A stretch of DNA of 64,000 nucleotides from Variovorax sp. S12S4 (lineage in GTDB: Bacteria; Pseudomonadota; Gammaproteobacteria; Burkholderiales; Burkholderiaceae_C). Shown here piece by piece: positions 62,171 through 64,000 of this stretch. Position numbers and translations under genes: made by a program. The stretch lies in NCBI RefSeq assembly GCF_023195515.1, contig NZ_JALPKR020000002.1, positions 2,085,001 through 2,149,000 on the forward strand. The letters run 5' to 3'. Numbering within the stretch: the first letter of the stretch is position 1; every line of letters starts with the position of its first letter. The notes under the pieces are model-generated. The model was not told the DNA's origin. It saw nothing but the letters and a program-made list of their open reading frames with translations, and searched no databases.

Positions 62171-64000
62171 GGCGTCTTGGTCTCCTTGGCGCAGCGCAGC
62201 GGGCCGATCTGCGGAATTCCCGAGGCTTCCTTGCGATAGTCGAAGCTCGCGCGGCAGCGGCCCGAAGGCGTCTGTACGTCGAGCGTGTTCCGGGGCTGGA
62301 GCGATTCGAGGTACACCGCGCCGTCGAAACCGACCAGGGCGGGCTCGCCGCCCTGTGCGTTGGCGTGCACGCGGCTGCCCAGCGGCAGGGGCTTGCCCGC
62401 CTCGTCCACCAGGAGCAGTGCGGCCGCGCTGACCGGCGTGATGCCGAAGCGCACCAGCGTGCCGGCGCGGTCGCTCGGCGTGGCAATGGTCTTCACGCGT
62501 TCGATCCTCACGTCGGCGGGCAATTGCATGGGGTCGATGGAAAGCTGGTTGTTCTGATAGGCACTGAGCGGGGCCACCAGCAGCATGCCGTTGCCGTCGG
62601 TGGTGCCGATGTCACGGTTCTCCAGCCTTACCGGCACGCCGGCGATGCCGTCGGTGGAGACCACCGCGAACGCGTCGTCGATGCGGCGGGCCGCGAACGG
62701 CTGGCCGCCCATGAACACGACCGAGCCGGTGGCTCCGGCATAGGCAAAGCGGCTGTCGCCGAGCACGCTGATGCCGGCCATGGCGCGGCCATAGCGGCCC
62801 AGGTAATCGATCTCGGCCTGTCCGCCGTTCTGGCCACCGCCTTGGCGCAGGCCTGCGCGCCAGCCGATGCCGCCTTCGCCCGGCGTGGAGCTCTGCGCAT
62901 CGACGGTGTAGATGTTGCGGTCGCGCTCGCGCTGAAGGCCGGCGCTGGCCGTGACATTGCCGTCCAGCGCCCAGGTGAACCCGACGAAGAGACTGCGCTC
63001 GCGGCGGTCATCCAGGTTCTGGTTCAGGCTGACGTTCACCGAGGCATTGCGGCCCACGGCCCTGAACCAATAGACGCTTGCCAGGCGCGTTGCCTGCTGC
63101 GCGGGATAGCGCAGGTAAAGGTAGCTGAGGCCGAAGCTGCCGAAGCTGCCTGTGGTGTAGCCGATGGAGGCGCGGCCCGAACCGCGCGGCGGCGGGCCGC
63201 CGTAGAGGGATGCAACGTCGCGGTACTCGCCGCGCGTGCGGGTGCCTTCGACGGCAAAGTTGAATTGGTTGTCGCGCCAGCTGTAGCCCAGGTTCATCAG
63301 GGAACCCTGCTCTCCGCCGTAGCTGCTGTGCGCCACGGCGCCTGCGACCACGCCGCTCTGGCCGAGCAGCCATGCGCCGCCGACGCCGCTCTTGACCAGG
63401 CCCCGGGTCGCCTCGCCATGCGCCTCCAGCGTGAAGCTGTTACTCACACCGTAGCGCCAGGTGCCGCTGGCCGCGGGATCGCTGCCGTAGTCGAAGGAGC
63501 GCAGGCCGTAGCTCTTGCGCACCATGCCGAGATCGACGGACCAGTCGGAAAGGCCCGCCTGCAGCAGCCGCTGCGTGTCGTAGAGCGAAAAATCGAGCGT
63601 CGTGGCGCGGCCGAAGGCGTCGGTGAGCACCACTTGCGCGTTGCCGGCACCGTTGATGCTCGGCACCGTCTTGAGCTGGAAAGGCCCGGCCGGCACCTGG
63701 CCCGAGTACTGGCGCAGGCCGTTGATGTACAGCTCCACCTGCGATGGCAGCGTGGCCGACCCCAGGAACGCCGGCAGCGGCGTGGTGGTGCGATACGGTT
63801 GCAGCGCAAAGTTGCGCGAAAGCTGGATGCCGCCGATGCGGGTGGAGCGCGACCACGGCAGCGAAGCCGTGGTCGTGTCGCCCACGCGGAGCGTCAGCAT
63901 GTCATCGGGGAACGACTTGCTCCAGGTGGTGTCGAGCCGCACGGAGTCATGCTGCCAGCCTTCTCCCGGAAGGCGCGCCGCTCGGGACATCAGCGTGTTG
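62167..64000 (-). CDS. Outer-membrane fimbrial usher (CsuD/archaic type), N-terminus cut by window edge
   Basis: At least 610 residues; the frame is open to the window end, so the signal peptide and N-terminal domain lie beyond. Usher blocks are seen: SRNFALQPYRTTTPLPAFLGSATLPSQVELYINGLRQYSGQVPAGPFQL-type segment of the pore N-terminal side, GNAQVVLTDAFGRATTLDFSLYDT, then many beta strands and a C-terminal domain ending RCAKETKTP. It assembles pili at the outer membrane together with a periplasmic chaperone. Overlaps the tip gene by 4 bases. Confidence 0.9.
   Translation of the reverse strand, partial: NTLMSRAARLPGEGWQHDSVRLDTTWSKSFPDDMLTLRVGDTTTASLPWSRSTRIGGIQLSRNFALQPYRTTTPLPAFLGSATLPSQVELYINGLRQYSGQVPAGPFQLKTVPSINGAGNAQVVLTDAFGRATTLDFSLYDTQRLLQAGLSDWSVDLGMVRKSYGLRSFDYGSDPAASGTWRYGVSNSFTLEAHGEATRGLVKSGVGGAWLLGQSGVVAGAVAHSSYGGEQGSLMNLGYSWRDNQFNFAVEGTRTRGEYRDVASLYGGPPPRGSGRASIGYTTGSFGSFGLSYLYLRYPAQQATRLASVYWFRAVGRNASVNVSLNQNLDDRRERSLFVGFTWALDGNVTASAGLQRERDRNIYTVDAQSSTPGEGGIGWRAGLRQGGGQNGGQAEIDYLGRYGRAMAGISVLGDSRFAYAGATGSVVFMGGQPFAARRIDDAFAVVSTDGIAGVPVRLENRDIGTTDGNGMLLVAPLSAYQNNQLSIDPMQLPADVRIERVKTIATPSDRAGTLVRFGITPVSAAALLLVDEAGKPLPLGSRVHANAQGGEPALVGFDGAVYLESLQPRNTLDVQTPSGRCRASFDYRKEASGIPQIGPLRCAKETKTP

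Overview
The window is high-G+C DNA with dense, short-spaced operons. Its gene content (many Bug/TctC-type receptors and branched-chain amino acid type ABC systems, PHA granule proteins, a gentisate pathway, ArgE, polyol ABC operons) and protein style fit a soil or plant-associated betaproteobacterium of the Comamonadaceae. Variovorax or a close relative is my best guess; it rests on family knowledge, not on a search. It looks chromosomal: uvrA and ssb lie near the right end. I see no rRNA, tRNA, CRISPR array, phage or complete insertion sequence.

Layout. 1-10.7 kb: DUF445 membrane protein (cut by the left edge), argE, a lipoprotein glycerophosphodiesterase, an M20 aminoacylase coupled to an M14-like peptidase, an orphan ABC receptor, a molybdopterin oxidoreductase, a lipoprotein aminopeptidase and a PHA-system protein. 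10.7-19.1 kb, minus strand: an AraC-controlled polyol locus (AraC, receptor, ATPase, permease, erythritol/threitol-type dehydrogenase, FGGY kinase, SDR), with a MITE-like element before the SDR. 19.4-23.8 kb: CoA transferase, acyl-CoA-binding protein, TPR protein, TetR, phasin and thioesterase. 23.9-31.5 kb: LysR divergent from gentisate dioxygenase, fumarylpyruvate hydrolase, 3-hydroxybenzoate 6-hydroxylase, two Bug receptors and an FAD oxidoreductase; this is a 3-hydroxybenzoate/gentisate catabolic unit. 31.6-35.8 kb: TesB, a second inverted copy of the MITE-like element, an SDR with an altered active site, a frameshifted SulP transporter and a methyltransferase. 35.8-40.5 kb: a Liv-type ABC transporter. 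40.7 kb: an orphan ATP synthase c-subunit-like gene. 41.1-55.6 kb: a second sugar/polyol locus. One arm (minus) has receptor, ATPase, permease, aldo/keto reductase, class I aldolase and a 1573-residue secreted protein with two c-type haem motifs. The divergent arm (plus) has FGGY kinase, GlpD-like dehydrogenase and GntR, with repeated ten-base operators between the arms. 55.7-64 kb: EamA transporter, uvrA and ssb (both frameshifted as written), a small secreted protein, and a spore-coat-U-type pilus tip protein with its usher (cut by the right edge).

How the genes work together. Two separate loci import and oxidise sugars or polyols, one under AraC and one under GntR. The gentisate unit is complete from 3-hydroxybenzoate to fumarate plus pyruvate, assuming the hydrolase assignment.

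The most notable structures are: two inverted copies of a 260-bp MITE-like element; palindromic repeats that write the C-terminal tails of two proteins and touch the next gene; the large multidomain dihaem protein beside the GntR locus; an orphan c-subunit; an SDR lacking its catalytic triad; and three frameshifts in G/C runs (sulP, uvrA, ssb). As ssb is essential, the ssb frameshift at least suggests sequence error rather than biology.
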